From assembly GCA_011009095.1 (NCBI GenBank), contig VTPC01000491.1, forward strand, positions 53,097 through 117,096: DNA of 64,000 nucleotides. Direction: 5' to 3'. The notes under the pieces were generated by a model. The model was not told the DNA's origin and searched no databases. It saw only the letters and a program-made list of their open reading frames with translations. This document shows positions 1 to 11,945 of this stretch, piece after piece. Made by a program: the position numbers and the translations under genes. Each line of letters begins with the position of its first letter. Position 1 is the first letter of the stretch. This DNA is from Ignelater luminosus. Taxonomy: Eukaryota; Arthropoda; Insecta; Coleoptera; Elateridae.

Positions 1-1808
1 AACAGAGAATAATCATCAAGTTTTTTGTCAACAGATTCATCCCTTACGGAACTATTTGATTCGCTTTCGTCTTCTCTATCTTATTTGCCAAGATGTTTGT
101 TTTACCAAAAACTTTTGAAAACCCTTACTTGGTTTATTTTACAAAAAAAAGTTGAATAAAATAACCCTCCCTTCTTATAAAGCGTTACTAAAACATCGAT
201 TTTTGCTAACTCATTATTTGAAATCTGACGGAACACTGAGGCTTTTAAAATAAATTTTATTTGACCGACTTACTAATTTACCCATGTGCTCACTGAACTA
301 CATTTATTAATTAAATTGCATTGAGATTTATATTGTAAAACACCCCTTCAAGTACATAGATAGTATAAAAGATTAAATTTACGATTTACTTGCCAGACAT
401 AACATTATTAACCGTACAATTATAAACGCTGGTCTGGAAATAGATAATTAAAGTTTGTACCGTTTATGTCGACATTAATTATAGGTGGTTTTACCCTTTT
501 CCAAGCAGAAACAAGGAGCAGACCTCTTTCATAATTCTCTTGACGTTGGGAGGGTCTTAACGGAATTAACTTTGAGGTTAGCTTCGTTAGTTCATAACTA
601 GACTGGATTTCTTGACCCGCGTTTATGAAACTTAATTAAACATCAGTAACACGACTAGGAGGGATTGTTATATTGCCTGCAATGTATCCTTTACCTGTTC
701 GTTTTAATTTGCTTGTTTAACTTTCTTAAGAAGCATTCAGGGTTTTAATTGCTTTGTGGAGAATCTCGACATTTGTACCAACAACAAGCAAAAATGGAAC
801 ACAGCGAGAACTACAGACGCCCGGAGATTAACAACGAGAAAATTATTTGTACCCGACTGATTTTCTAAGGATTTTCCACGATTCGCGTCGGTGAGTGATT
901 ACCAGACTATGGCCAAGTGAAAATAAGCAAAAAGAATATTGATGACCTTCATTTCTTTGCCTTTTCAATCAACGAACTTCTAAACAAAATGGCTTATTGA
1001 GGGAGTTACCGAGTAATATTTAAATTTAGATTAATGAAATTTTCTGTTAAACTACATTTTTGAGGCGGTTCAAGCCTTTCGCTATAAATACCTGCGGGAT
1101 ATTCCAAAAGGTTTAGTTCTGAAAGTTGCGTAGGCAGCAAGTTGATGAATTAAGGAAACAATTTTATGCAGATTTTATCAAAGTTGCCAAAAGGATCTGG
1201 ACCTGCATAGACTAATGTATACAGGGAAATAAGGATCTTACATTCTCTCACGTTATTTTAGGAAATCACTTCCTGCTTGAAACAAAATGTTATAAAATTG
1301 GGCCATGGCCGTTTTTATTCCATATAATCATTATTGTCGTAGAAGGACGTGCTGTGTTTTTTACTTGAAAGAAAAATTGAGGGAAAGCTTTTAAATTAAT
1401 GTTTATTTATTGTGCGAAAATCTCGTGTGCTTTATTCCCTTATTTTTATAGCGAGTATATACAAATTGAAATTAAACTTTTAAAAGTTTAAATTTGCTTC
1501 TATGAAATAACTGGCTCGTAGAAAATCTGATTTAAAGCGTTTTATGCTGTTGCCAGTACTTTTCATGCCTTTTGCCTTAAAATAAGAAATTTAATAAAAT
1601 CCAACTTCAACCTCTTCTGACTAACAAGGTAACCATCTTGATGAGTACTTCCTTTTGTAAGTGAAAAATGTGCAAAAAAGTTTATACTTATTAGTGTGTA
1701 AAATAAAGTTACTTTATAACACCTTTTAAAATTCTTCAAAAACATTACAACGTCTAACTTATGTAAACGTCAATTTCGCGGACCTCTAAAAATAGCTTGT
1801 GTTTGCGA

Positions 1809-1824
1809 TACAGTGTGTCCCAAT
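1809..1824 (+). repeat. TACAGGGTGT-type transposon terminus, degenerate
   Basis: The site reads TACAGTGTGTCCCAAT. It differs by one base from the TACAGGGTGTCCCA terminus that I know from many insect IS630/Tc1-type elements and their short non-autonomous derivatives. No partner terminus or coding remnant is visible nearby, so this is at best a solo end. Confidence 0.3.
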
Positions 1825-2901
1825 CTCTTTAAAATTTATTATTTTGTTTAAATCTCTTAAACAGTTCATAAAATTCTAATATTAGTGGTTGTTGTTCTTG
1901 TTAATAATTGACAGTCCAGTAAGGATAAGATTTGGCTAGCAACTAATTAGGGAAAAATTAAACTTTAGCATATGTTTAGGCCACATTAGGAGAAGTATTT
2001 TTCCAAAATTTTGCAATTGTCCCTTGCTAAGCCCACCGAAATATCGACATCGCAGATTCTCTTCTAACTTCGAATCAGTTAGAGATTACCGACAAATATG
2101 TCTTTATTCTACACCTGAAAGAGTACCGAACATTTACGGTATATGGGTAGTTATGGCGTGTACGGTATATTGATTAAACTATTTGCTAAAAACTTAAAAG
2201 AAAGGTTAGTTTTGATGACAATCTTGTTTTATTAGAAATAGTAAGAAATCGGGCTTTACACATATAGAACACAAAGTGCAGCATGAGACAGGACACTTTT
2301 CTTAAGCTAAATCTGCCCATTTGTATGTACAGTAAATTCCGCATTTGATTTGAAATTAACAGAAGAAAAATAAATAAATCTTCTTACAACAACCAAAAAG
2401 AGAGTTTTTATTTTGATGTTTAGATAGAGATGGTGCATCGATGAGATTCTTATTGAAGGGCATAGTAGAAAAATAGAAGATAGCACTTTGATAAAATGGG
2501 CCCTTGATGATTCATCATTTCTACAGACTCAGGAAACTATACAATTTTAATTGGTAAAACGCTTAGACACATCTATCTTTACGTTAACTGTAAATGTTAA
2601 CATCTGGTGTAAATGTAGAGTTTGTAGGTTGATAAAGTCTAGAAAAAGTTTTACTTTTTATAATATTTTCATTTTGAGTTCGCGAATAAAAAGTGCTATT
2701 TACTTGGAAGAAAACCGTGACGATATTGCTTTTACTGATGTGATACTTGTTTTTAAATGACCTTTTCCTGGAATACTTGTTATCATAAGTAAGTAAACCT
2801 TTACATCTTACACAAGTTGTAAAGGCTATAAATCTCTTCGTAGCTTTTAATAAAAAACGTTTTGCCAAATTGTGTCGATCAAGCATTGTATTTTCGTAAA
2901 A

Positions 2902-2920
2902 CAGAGATTCCCAACCTGTG
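2902..2920 (+). repeat. Possible hAT-type terminus fragment
   Basis: The sequence CAGAGATTCCCAACCTGTG resembles the CAGNGGTTCYCAACCTGTG terminal repeat of many hAT elements. No opposite end, target duplication or transposase remnant was found, so it may be coincidence or a solo end. Confidence 0.2.
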
Positions 2921-4307
2921 AGTAATGACCGCACTGCTCTCCAAGGCCTCGTCAACTTTCAAAGAACAGGTACCTGGGTTACCAGATTCCAGATTTCAGT
3001 AAATCTACAGGCGAGTCGATATCGTACACTGGGGGTCAGTCGATAGTGCACGTTTCTTGGTTTCGACAACATCAATATAACATCGCTTGATATGGGCTTT
3101 GTAATCCAAATGACTTTTAGAATTAAATAGTCTTTCAAGTGTTATGGTAACAATACTGCACTTGCAAAACTTGGAGACGTTAGATTTAACGTTATCTTTT
3201 GTGCAAAGTCTTTGTAATTGTGTCGAATGCGTAAATTCTACAAAAACAACATTGATCATACTTGAAGGTCGTTAAAGAAATCAATTGCCACTGCGTTGCA
3301 AAATCTGTACAATGAATAAACCTTCTTAAAACATGAAACATAACGTTACGTCATATGTCGCCAACGCATGGCATTGTGACACAACATTTCGGACAATTCC
3401 CTGTCAGGGCATTCGACAAGTAATTTAGTTGCATTTTTTTAATATTATGTATTAGGAGTACAATTGGTCAGAACTCCTTTAGGAATAAAATAAAACAAAT
3501 CTTTTTTAGGAAATTCTAACTAATTTAAAGTTGGAAAAGAATACGGTGAACCTGCAGTTAAATTGTTTGGAAGGGGAAACTGGCAGGTTAGTAAGCGGAA
3601 AGTACTTGCGAACTTTTGGGCAAATTCTTCTTCTAATCTGATCTAAACATATGCCAAAATTTAGTTTTCTTTTAATTAGTTAGCAGCTCTATTTTCTGGC
3701 TATGAAGTGTGATTGATTTCTCATTATATACTCTTTAAATTTTGCCAGAATAAAGATTTTAAAAAAATGTAAAAACTTAGGTTAGATAGTTTCTTGTTCT
3801 CTTTCCAATTGTCTAAGATAAAATGTTATCACCTATAAAACAAAAAACAGAAAGTTGAAATTTTTTTAAAAATGAATGCAGCGCAACTTTTAGTCTTTCA
3901 ACAGTAATAATAAGATTCCTGAAAGTAGGCTTTGAAGCCGGGCATATTATCTAATAGGCTGACTAAGTTAGAGCTTAGAACACCACATAAGCAATAGGCG
4001 CTGTGCCGAGTCCAATCATCAAATTATTTCACATAGCATAGGTTCCAAATTGTTATCACTCTAGGGCGCCCAATCTGACCTTACTTTGAACAATTCCTAT
4101 AGTAGTAAACAACACTGTTTTATTAAATGCGTTCTTATTATTTTATAACAGTTATTATGTTCTCCTCTTTTATTGTAGTTTTTTCTCGTTTGCAAAACCT
4201 ACTTTTGATAATCAAATTATTATTGCCACGACCTTATTTATTGGTCAATTAAAACTGAACGTTGTACTGTATTTAAAATTCCATAATGATTTTAATAATC
4301 CAATATT

Positions 4308-4321
4308 TACAGGGTGTTCCA
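4308..4321 (+). repeat. TACAGGGTGT-type transposon terminus
   Basis: TACAGGGTGTTCCA matches the insect IS630/Tc1-type terminus exactly in its first ten bases. The element would extend to the right. About 240 bp of AT-rich sequence follows without recognisable coding. No right end was paired with it. Confidence 0.4.
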
Positions 4322-6562
4322 TATAAAACATTTATTCTTCACATCGCTGTTCTTGTCTTGTATATGAGGACATTTTTTCTTAAACTGCTGCAAAAAACGT
4401 GAAAACTATTTAACAAAGTTTTTAAATTAATTAATGAGTGTGTAATGAAAAATCAACCACACTGTATGCTACAGATAAATGCATGTAGCCATGTAGACTT
4501 TTGTTTGTATCATTAAAATGTCTAATATTTTCGAAAAACGTTATTGGAAATTTGTTATAAAGTGTTCTAGAATTGTTTGACATTACTTAATATTATAAAC
4601 ATTAAAGAACCCAGTTGTTAAAGAAATAAAGAAACATACTTCTAAAACACGAACTGCCGTGATTTTGCATGGATCTATCTTCTAACTCGGAAGGTTGATG
4701 TCTCTGTAGCCAGGCAAGTCGACTGTGGATTCAATATAAAAAAGAAATATTTGTCTAGTCACAACGAACTTACCTATCACTATTAGTAGGTCTATGTATT
4801 TCACCTTGGCAGTATAATACGCTGATAAAACGAACCGATTAGTTGAAACATCTTTTGAAATGGTATACAAAGTGTATCCGATAGGTTAGTGCAAGTTTCT
4901 ATGGGTGACTCTACATAAGGTACCAAACCGAGTCAAAAAGCTTAATATGAACATTTCATTAAATACGCTTCCATAAGTAAAAATAATTTTCTTGCTACAT
5001 GAAATTCCGTGTATATGGAGTAACGTGCATTTAAAGTTTGGCTAAATGCTTTCTCCACAAAGCACTGTAATGTATCTGCGCAACATATACAATCAATGGT
5101 GAAACAGAATCAGCGGGATCTTAAAATGTTCAAAATCTTTTCATGTTGTTTAGTTGTCTGCCCAGCAATAGACAGTATTCTTAAAGGTCAATTAAAAAGA
5201 ACACCTACTCTTGATGGCTAATTTTCCATTAAATTATTCCTTTTTTAAAAACGTGCACAATTAATTTTGTTTGTATATTTAGCTTTCTAAAAGTAATTAA
5301 ACAGTCTTATGCTTAACTTTGTGCAAGTACGCTCCCAAACGCGAAGATTTTAAATGCTTTCAAAAACGTACTTTGAAATTTGAGCAAAAGGTGTAAAAAC
5401 CAGAAATGTTCGCAAATGAAGTAACTCAAAAGCACTAATTCTTGAATGAAGAAAAAGTATATCTAAAACTGGATAGGCTATCAAACGGCAGAAAAAAGTT
5501 TGAGACATTCTAAGACTTTCATGACCCTGTTTTAGCAACTTTTAATCAAATACAATCTTTTAGGTTGTGCAAGCAAATCATAGTGCTTCATTAGAAAGAA
5601 CATTGGGTCAAGTATACAAATGGTATTTGACATAAGTACAAAGACGTTTGTAGGAAAAAAAGATAGTCTGTACTTAAAATACTTTAACGGCCAATAATTG
5701 CCTCGAGAAGCGCTTTGGGGACGGGTTGGTAGAAAGTTTTCGATTTGATTTGGTATATACGATCACCAAAAGAATTTGTACAGACTTTTATCAGACACTG
5801 TACATCAATATTGTTAATCAGCAAGGAAGGTACTGGAGTAGAATAGTGAATTAATTTAACTAATGTTTTCCGGCAAGCAACTCATTCTTTAGTTCTGTAA
5901 TAGCTTTTAGGATAGTCAAGCATAAAACTCAATCGAGGAAGCGTTTAGTTGTGTCACATTTTCGATTTACCGCTGGTGCTTGAAAGTAAGAAATGCAATG
6001 AAACGTTAATGTTGGTGAAATCAGTTAGCAGTTTATTGGTTAGTTGGCCAAAGTTCAGACATTTGGTTGGTCAATACATTCTGAGTTGAATTGTCAGTAG
6101 AAACACACACTGCGTAAACGCTTAACGCTGTACGACGCTAGACTTTTGTAATCATTGTTGAATAAGGAATCAAAGAAAGAAAGACGTGTATAATTTAATA
6201 CAATTTTAATGTTCACAAAAGTTACCTCTATCCATTCTCTGTAAATGTATTAATATTTTACAAATAACCACTGTGTACAAGCCATATTTTGGATGTCAAA
6301 CATTTTCTGTTTAGCTGTAAGTTGGACGGAGCTGTTCCAAAACATACTGTATATCAGATAATCAAATTTAAAAGTAGTATGCATATGATTTACAATTTGT
6401 TTGTATTGCGATAGCTGCTATTTATTCTGAAAGGAAAAACTACATTATGATAATTACACTAAATCTTTTCATAATAATAAAAACGAATGCATTGATGTTT
6501 TCTTTTTCAAATTAGATAACCCAGTAGTTAAAAATTGCAGTAACTTCGATTTTTTTGATTTA

Positions 6563-7852
6563 CGAGGGTGGTCTGAAAAGTTTCCGACCTCAACCTGAAG
6601 ATGGCAGCACTCGTAAATAAAAGCTACTGAATTTCGTTGTTCATCTGTTGACAGTTACTCACCAAAGTTTCAGCCATTTTGGACGCGCAGTTTTTATGTA
6701 ACAGTAACAGTCGTTTCGTTGATGTGAGTGTTTTTGTGAAAATGGACAAAATCGAGTATCGAGCTGTCAATATTTGGTTTTGAAAGGCAATACGCCTTCG
6801 CAAATAAAAGATGAGTTGGATTCGGTGTATGGGGACTCTGCACCATCATTTACCACAGTGAAATTTTGGGCTACTGAATTTAAACGTGGCCGTAAGAGCT
6901 TGGGAGATGATGAACGTTCGGGACGTCCAAAAACTGCAACTACCGACGAAAACATCGCCAAAATTCACCAAATGGTGCTAGACGACCGCCGAATTAAAGT
7001 GAGAGAGATAGCAGAGGTTATGAACATGTCAAAAGAACGTGTTTGTCACATATTAAATCAACATTTAGGCATGAGAAAGCTGTCCGCGTGTTGGGTGCCG
7101 CGTTTGCTCACGTTAGACCAAAAACGTGTTCGAATGAATATTTCCAACGCTCTTTTGGCGCAGTTTAGGCGATATAAATCCGAGTTTTGGCGCCGATTTA
7201 TTACTGTAGATGAAACTTGGATACACCATTATACGCCCGAAACAAAAATACAGTCCAAACAGTGGACTGCAAAAGGGGAACCGGCTCCAAAAAAAGCAAA
7301 AACTGTTTTTTCGACTGGGAAAGTGATGGCGACTGTTTTTTGGGATAGTCATGGAGTTATTTTAATCCATTATCATCAAAAAGGAAAAACTATTACAGGA
7401 GCATACTATGCATCGTTACTTGACAAGCTGAAGGCAGAACTTGCGAAAAAACGGCCATATTTGCAGAAAAAGAGAATCCTGTTTCACCAAGACAACGCAC
7501 CGTCTCACACCTCAGCGGTTGCCATGGCGAGAATCCACGAATTACGGTTTGAACTGCTTGACCATCCGCCTTACTCACCAGATCTAGCCCCAAGCGACTT
7601 CTTTTTGTTCCCTCATCTAAGAATTGCGCTCGGAGGATAAAGATTTTCGTCAAATGAAGAGGCAATCACCTTCGTGAACAATTATTTTGCAGAGAAAAAT
7701 GCCGAGTACTATTTGGACGGGTTACAGAGATGGGAGCATCGCTGGGAGAAGTGTGTAGAGTTACAAGGAGACTACGTTGAAAAATAAACAAAAATTTTCA
7801 GAAAAAATGTCTTGTATCTTTGTTAGGTCGGAAACTTTTTAGACCACCCTCG
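6563..7852 (+). mobile_element. Mariner element, nearly full length (about 1.29 kb)
   Basis: Both terminal inverted repeats are present: 6563-6590 begins CGAGGGTGGTCTGAAAAGTT and 7825-7852 is its reverse complement, with 27 of 28 bases matching. The element is flanked by TA on both sides (6561-6562 and 7853-7854), the target duplication used by mariner. The length is normal for a complete mariner. Inside is one transposase frame with two visible lesions (see that entry). The near-identical ends argue for a relatively recent insertion compared with the other two mariners here. I did not assign a subfamily. Confidence 0.95.
6742..7787 (+). pseudogene. Mariner transposase (DD34D), two lesions
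   Basis: This encodes the cut-and-paste transposase of the surrounding element. An ATG at 6742 opens a frame that reads MDKIEYRAVN and then meets a stop. The main frame lies one base off and is open from 6774, so a small indel separates the N-terminus from the body. The body shows the N-terminal helix-turn-helix region (GNTPSQIKDELDSVYGD), the catalytic aspartates in VDETW, HQDNAPSH and SPDLAPSD, with 34 residues between the second and third, and FFLFP after them. A TAA at 7638-7640 interrupts the frame; the same frame resumes as RFSSNEEAITF and ends at GDYVEK and a stop at 7785-7787. The total of about 348 codons is usual for mariner. The copy should be non-autonomous. Confidence 0.93.
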
Positions 7853-7887
7853 TAAAATAGTGAGACCAACACGTATTTAAGTCACAG

Positions 7888-7898
7888 TACACCCTGTA
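7888..7898 (-). repeat. Terminus-like CACCCTGTA site
   Basis: TACACCCTGTA is the reverse of the TACAGGGTG terminus, so the element it ended, if any, lay to the left. That side is now interrupted by the mariner that ends at 7852. Confidence 0.3.
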
Positions 7899-8482
7899 TG
7901 TTATAAAAAATTCCCATTTTCCGATATTCTTTTAAATTTGAAATTAATTTTAAAAGGTGTGGGAGGGGTTACTTTAACTAAAGCTTCCCCATCAAACAAT
8001 TTTAATAAAACTAACACCAATTAAATCTAGAAAAAACGAGAAATCCATGTACAAGATTCGTACCAATTTTCTTAAGCGAATTAAAAGTTGTTAAAGAAAA
8101 CGTGGCGATCTGACGTCGTCTTTGAACCGTCATAACTAGTAACTATTTAACAAATTGAAATCTTTGTACTATACGTCATCAATTTGTCACCGGAAGCTAT
8201 CCTATAATTTTGGAGAATGAGTTTATACACTATAGTTGTATAACCTCGTATATGAAATGTCAGATATGCTGTAACAATATTTACATAATATTGGGAAGTG
8301 TAGATCATTTATAACTGATAAAATCAGAATATATTAAAATGCTGTTTGAATCAATTAATTTATTTATTGTAAAGAAAAGTTCTCAGTACAGAACTAAGGC
8401 ATTATGTGAATATCCTCTTAACAGCTCACTTGAGAAAGTCTTTCGTAGCCAATTTCGGCTTTCACTTCCAACATGCAATCTA

Positions 8483-8509
8483 AGTAACCCCAGTAACCCG
8501 AGTAACCTC
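8483..8509 (+). repeat. Three-copy 9-bp tandem repeat
   Basis: Three head-to-tail copies of AGTAACCCC, AGTAACCCG and AGTAACCTC occupy 27 bp. This is a minor repeat within otherwise unassigned sequence. Confidence 0.6.
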
Positions 8510-10629
8510 TGCAAAAATTGGGTAATCAAGTCAAATAGGGTAGTGGTGTTTTCTACGTCACACCCAATAACAGTGGAAAGCGCCAAAAAAGAAGTTCATC
8601 AACAGACCAGCGCTTTAAAGCGATAAAAAATATTTATTAAAGCGGAAACGAAAGAAAAACTAATTCTGTTTTTCAGAATAGATAAATCTCAAGTTGTAGT
8701 TGCTAATGGAATTTGTGAATACAATTATAAAGACAAGAAATATGTAACTTAGTAACTTGTAAATTTGACATTTATTTAAATAGTTGTTAAAATGGAGACG
8801 TGGTTAATCCCACAACGTGTCTTTAGTTTTGAATAATGTATAAGGTAATTCAATTATTACAGTTCAGCGTCTATTTCGGAACCATTTTAATTCTCGTAAT
8901 GCGGCATCTACACCCAGCACATACAGTTTCTTTCTTTTCGGAATTGTTTGATTTCAGGTGCTGGAGGCTTAGATTAACTTGCAAGATCTTTAAATTAACA
9001 GCGCTTTGACCAATTTTGAAAAGTTGTATACGCCTACTTATTTTTTTCTTAAGAAACTAACATACATAAAAAGACTAATTTGGCATGGTTGCACCATGAC
9101 TAATTGATCTTTTATTTTATTATTTTTTGTTTACAGCCTTTACAGGTTTTTGTGTTTGCTTATCATTTATCTGTTTTATAGAATACAATAAAGTTGAACA
9201 CGTGTAACAAACAACGTAAACAAATATCTAAAAATTTTGCCCCGTATTTCTTTCTACAGATTGAATCTTTTTCTTTATTATTTGTATTTTCTGGCTAAAA
9301 AATATGATACCTGAAATTAAGTTCACGGTACAAGCTGAAAGATTTTATGTGAAATTGCTGAAGAAATTTGAAAAGCAGAACGTAGGTATACCCATTTAAT
9401 AATTCCCTTTTGCCAGCTGCTTGTTCAAAAAATATACACCCGGATTTATGAAACGACATCCATTCATTCATTTTCGTGACGCCAAGTGGTATCGACATCG
9501 TGGAAAGGGGTTCCGTAGGGAACAACCATCTATCTGCAAGACAACTTTTCATTCTTAAACACTGATGAATAGACATTTCTGGTTGTTGAGTTTTGTGCTG
9601 CCAATTCAGAAATACGTCGACCGCTCAAATTTATTCGAGTTCCTGATAAAAGTGGTATCGACAGCATCTGATACAGGAAACGGAAATTCATCTAAATAAC
9701 AGCTTCCTATAAACTTTGACGTGTGAAATCTTGATTAGTTTTAAAGAAACAATTTTGGTTGAAAACATTGGAGATTCCTCTCTGTGTGGTAAACAGTCAA
9801 GGAAGATCGTTTCCTGTTTATTGTTTTATCTATTAGTTAAATGATCTTCAAGAAGATTAACTAAAAATAGCTTTTCTATCGAAAATAGTTAAGTATGTAC
9901 ATGCTTCCGGCACCAAAGTATTTTCAATTTATATTCCACCGTGTGAGTTTTACAAAATATTACGCTATATCTCTACAGTACTGAAATAGTTATTTCTAAA
10001 TTGCTAATAACTTATAAGGTACTTTTAATACTAGAAAAAATCCGCGATCAAGTCATGTAAATCCTTATAAGTACTAACATAAAGGAGTTTAATCAAATTA
10101 ATATAGAATGAGCCAATAAAGTATTTGTATATACTTGTAACTTTAAAATTTTCCTGATAAAAAGTATGAAAAGCTCTTATGCTTCATGTGTTGTCATTGA
10201 AGGCAGGAAAGATATCCTTGAAAAATTGATCCTGTTTGTAAACAAAACAAGTTTAAATTTCACTGCTTTAATGGCACATTAGAAATAAGATACTTAATTT
10301 ACAAATGTTTTTGTGATCACTTAAAAATGGCTTTTGTCGTGAATATCAATCGCTTCGTTCTTTCAGTAAGACGTTGAAGCTTCTCTGCTCTAAATCTGCA
10401 GTTGTCAATAATTCAAATATAAAAATACTAAGCAACATAAAATCTTACGAGAATAAACCTTTGTTTACAATTTTCTAGAACTTCCGATTTCGTATAAAAA
10501 TAAACTGAATTTTAAATTAGAACTTGAACGGCTTCTGTCTCTATAGAATATGTTTAGATATTAAATCACAATAAATTTAATTCTATTTTTGTCGTGGGTT
10601 TTTTTTTTAGAAATAATGTTATCCTTTGT

Positions 10630-10850
10630 TATAAGTTTTCTATGGAATTGAAATCAGGGGATTTTGTTGGCCGGTATATTCTGCTAATTTTATCGATGGT
10701 CATCTAGAAATGAATTGGTTTTCCCCTATGGTAAGGTGAATTATTGTATTAGGAAATAAAATCTTCTTTTTCAAACAAATCTTTCGCACTAGGCAACATC
10801 TTATTCTGCAGAACGTCAAGGTGCTTTTAGGCATTCAGTATCCTAGATAG
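10630..10850 (-). pseudogene. Tc1-like transposase fragment
   Basis: Read on the minus strand from about 10845 to 10630, the frame gives LQNKMLPSAKDLFEKEDFI, then YNNSPYHRGKP, and ends near SPDFNSIENL. These match in order the Tc1-family core, where the usual forms are VLLPSAxxLFxxxDFIFQQDN(A/S)PxHRAK and SPDLNPIENLW. The second catalytic Asp position reads N in this copy, and the glutamate of the IENL motif is still present. Several stop codons interrupt the frame, and both ends of the element are missing. It lies directly left of the truncated mariner at 10934. Only about 70 codons of a roughly 340-codon protein remain. It is an old, inactive copy. Confidence 0.8.
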
Positions 10851-10933
10851 AATATATATACGATCAAAGCGTTATACAGTCATGCAAGTACACATTTTGG
10901 TGAATACTTCTCTCCAGAAAATCTTCTAACATA

Positions 10934-11944
10934 CGAGGTCTGTTCAAAAAGTATCGCGAATTTTGAATTTCCGCGGGTTAGGTATATTCGATTTTCGATT
11001 TTTTTGTGGCGTTATGTTGGTACTCATGTCCCTCACTTACGATTTTTGCCTATTCCAAAAAATGGATCAAAGAATCTGTATCAAATTTTGTGTGAAAAAC
11101 AAAATTAAGTCCGCGGACGCATTCCGAATCTTGACTGGGGCATATGGTGAAGCTACCTTGGACCGAAGCAACGTTTATCGGTGGTACAAAATGTTCTCAG
11201 AGGGCCGAGAAGATGTGAACGACGAAGAGCGTGCCGGACGCCCGAGCACGTCAAAAACAGACGAAAACATTGATGAAGTGAAGAAAATAGTATTGGCCAA
11301 TCGTCGAATCACCGTTAGAGAAGTTGCTGAGGACCTAAACATATCGATTGGCTCGTGCCATTCGATTTTTACCAATGATTTGGGCTTGAGACGGGTTGCC
11401 GCGAAATTCGTACCAAAATTGCTCAATTTCGACCAAAAACAGCATCGCATTAACATTGCTAAGGAGCTGTTGGACTCTGTCCGCGACGACCCAAATTTGC
11501 TCCAGAGGGTCATAACTGGTGACGAATCATGGGTTTATGGTTATGACGTGGAAACCAAAGCTCAATCATCCCAATGGAAGCTGCCGCACGAGCCAAGACC
11601 GAAAATAGCGCGCTAAGTTCGGTCTAATGTGAAGGTTTTGCTTACAGTTTTCTTCGATTGCAGGGGCGTGGTGCATCATGAGTTCTTGCCACAGGGTAGA
11701 ACGGTCAATAAGAAATATTACCTGCAAGTTATGCGCAATTTGCGCGAAGCAATCCGCCAGAAACGCCCGGATTTGTGGAAAAACAAAAATTGGCTTTTGC
11801 ACCATGATAACGCCCCTGCTCACACATCGTTGCTTGTGCGCGAATTTTTGGCCAAAAACAACACTCTAATGATGCCGCAGCCACCGTATTCCTCAGACCT
11901 GGCCCCCTGTGACTTTTTCTTGTTCCCGAAACTGAAGAGGCCCA
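10934..11944 (+). mobile_element. Mariner element, 3' truncated
   Basis: The left terminal inverted repeat starts at 10934 (CGAGGTCTGTTCAAAAAGTA) after a TA at 10932-10933. The transposase body follows. Sequence similarity to mariner stops abruptly near 11944, just after the FPKLKRPM segment, so the last 40-50 residues, the 3' untranslated part and the right inverted repeat are missing. Immediately beyond, a different fossil in the opposite orientation begins. The protein and the terminal repeat differ from those of the mariners at 6563 and 15216, so this is a separate lineage. Confidence 0.92.
11062..11944 (+). pseudogene. Mariner transposase (DD34D), C-terminus missing
   Basis: ATG at 11062 begins MDQRICIKFCVKNKIKSADA, the usual N-terminal start of one mariner group. 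The frame then shows the linker GRPSTSKTDENIDEVK, the first catalytic Asp in VITGDESWVYGYD, a TAA at 11614-11616, and continues in the same frame through HHDNAPAH and PYSSDLAPCDFFLFPKLKRPM. There are 34 residues between the second and third catalytic aspartates. The single internal stop and loss of the C-terminus make it inactive. The upstream part of the open frame from 10963 is element 5' untranslated sequence. Confidence 0.92.
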
Positions 11945-11945
11945 T

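Larger units (their letters stand above)
1..6562. other. Gene-free AT-rich stretch
   Basis: No coding region is supported. Open frames of 60-125 codons occur on both strands (for example minus 2584-2955 and 3005-3259), but I recognise no protein motif in them and they have the composition of chance frames. Between about 430 and 1000 the DNA is less AT-rich and could be non-coding regulatory sequence, but nothing identifies it. Two sites at 1809 and 4308 resemble the TACAGGGTGT transposon terminus listed separately. A segment at 2902-2920 resembles a hAT terminus. Confidence 0.6.
7853..10629. other. Gene-free stretch with small repeats
   Basis: No gene is supported. The terminus-like sequence ACACCCTGTA lies at 7889-7898, just beyond the mariner. 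A short tandem repeat of AGTAACCC(C/G) in three copies lies at 8483-8509. The frames at 8339-8626 (plus) and 9295-9576 (minus) have no recognisable motif. Sequence around 8.0-8.25 kb looks like repeat-derived DNA but could not be assigned. Confidence 0.5.

Noticed and set aside
1068-1081. GGCGGTTCAAGCC resembles a tRNA B box.
   Set aside because: No A box or cloverleaf could be built upstream at the correct distance.
2584-3259. Two consecutive minus-strand frames of 123 and 84 codons.
   Set aside because: No recognisable domain in either frame and no consistent splice sites joining them.
4308-7898. A TACAGGGTGT start at 4308 and a CACCCTGTA end at 7888 could bracket a single 3.6-kb element with the mariner inside.
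   Set aside because: No transposase remnant of the expected family lies between them, apart from the unrelated mariner, and the ends are too short to prove pairing.
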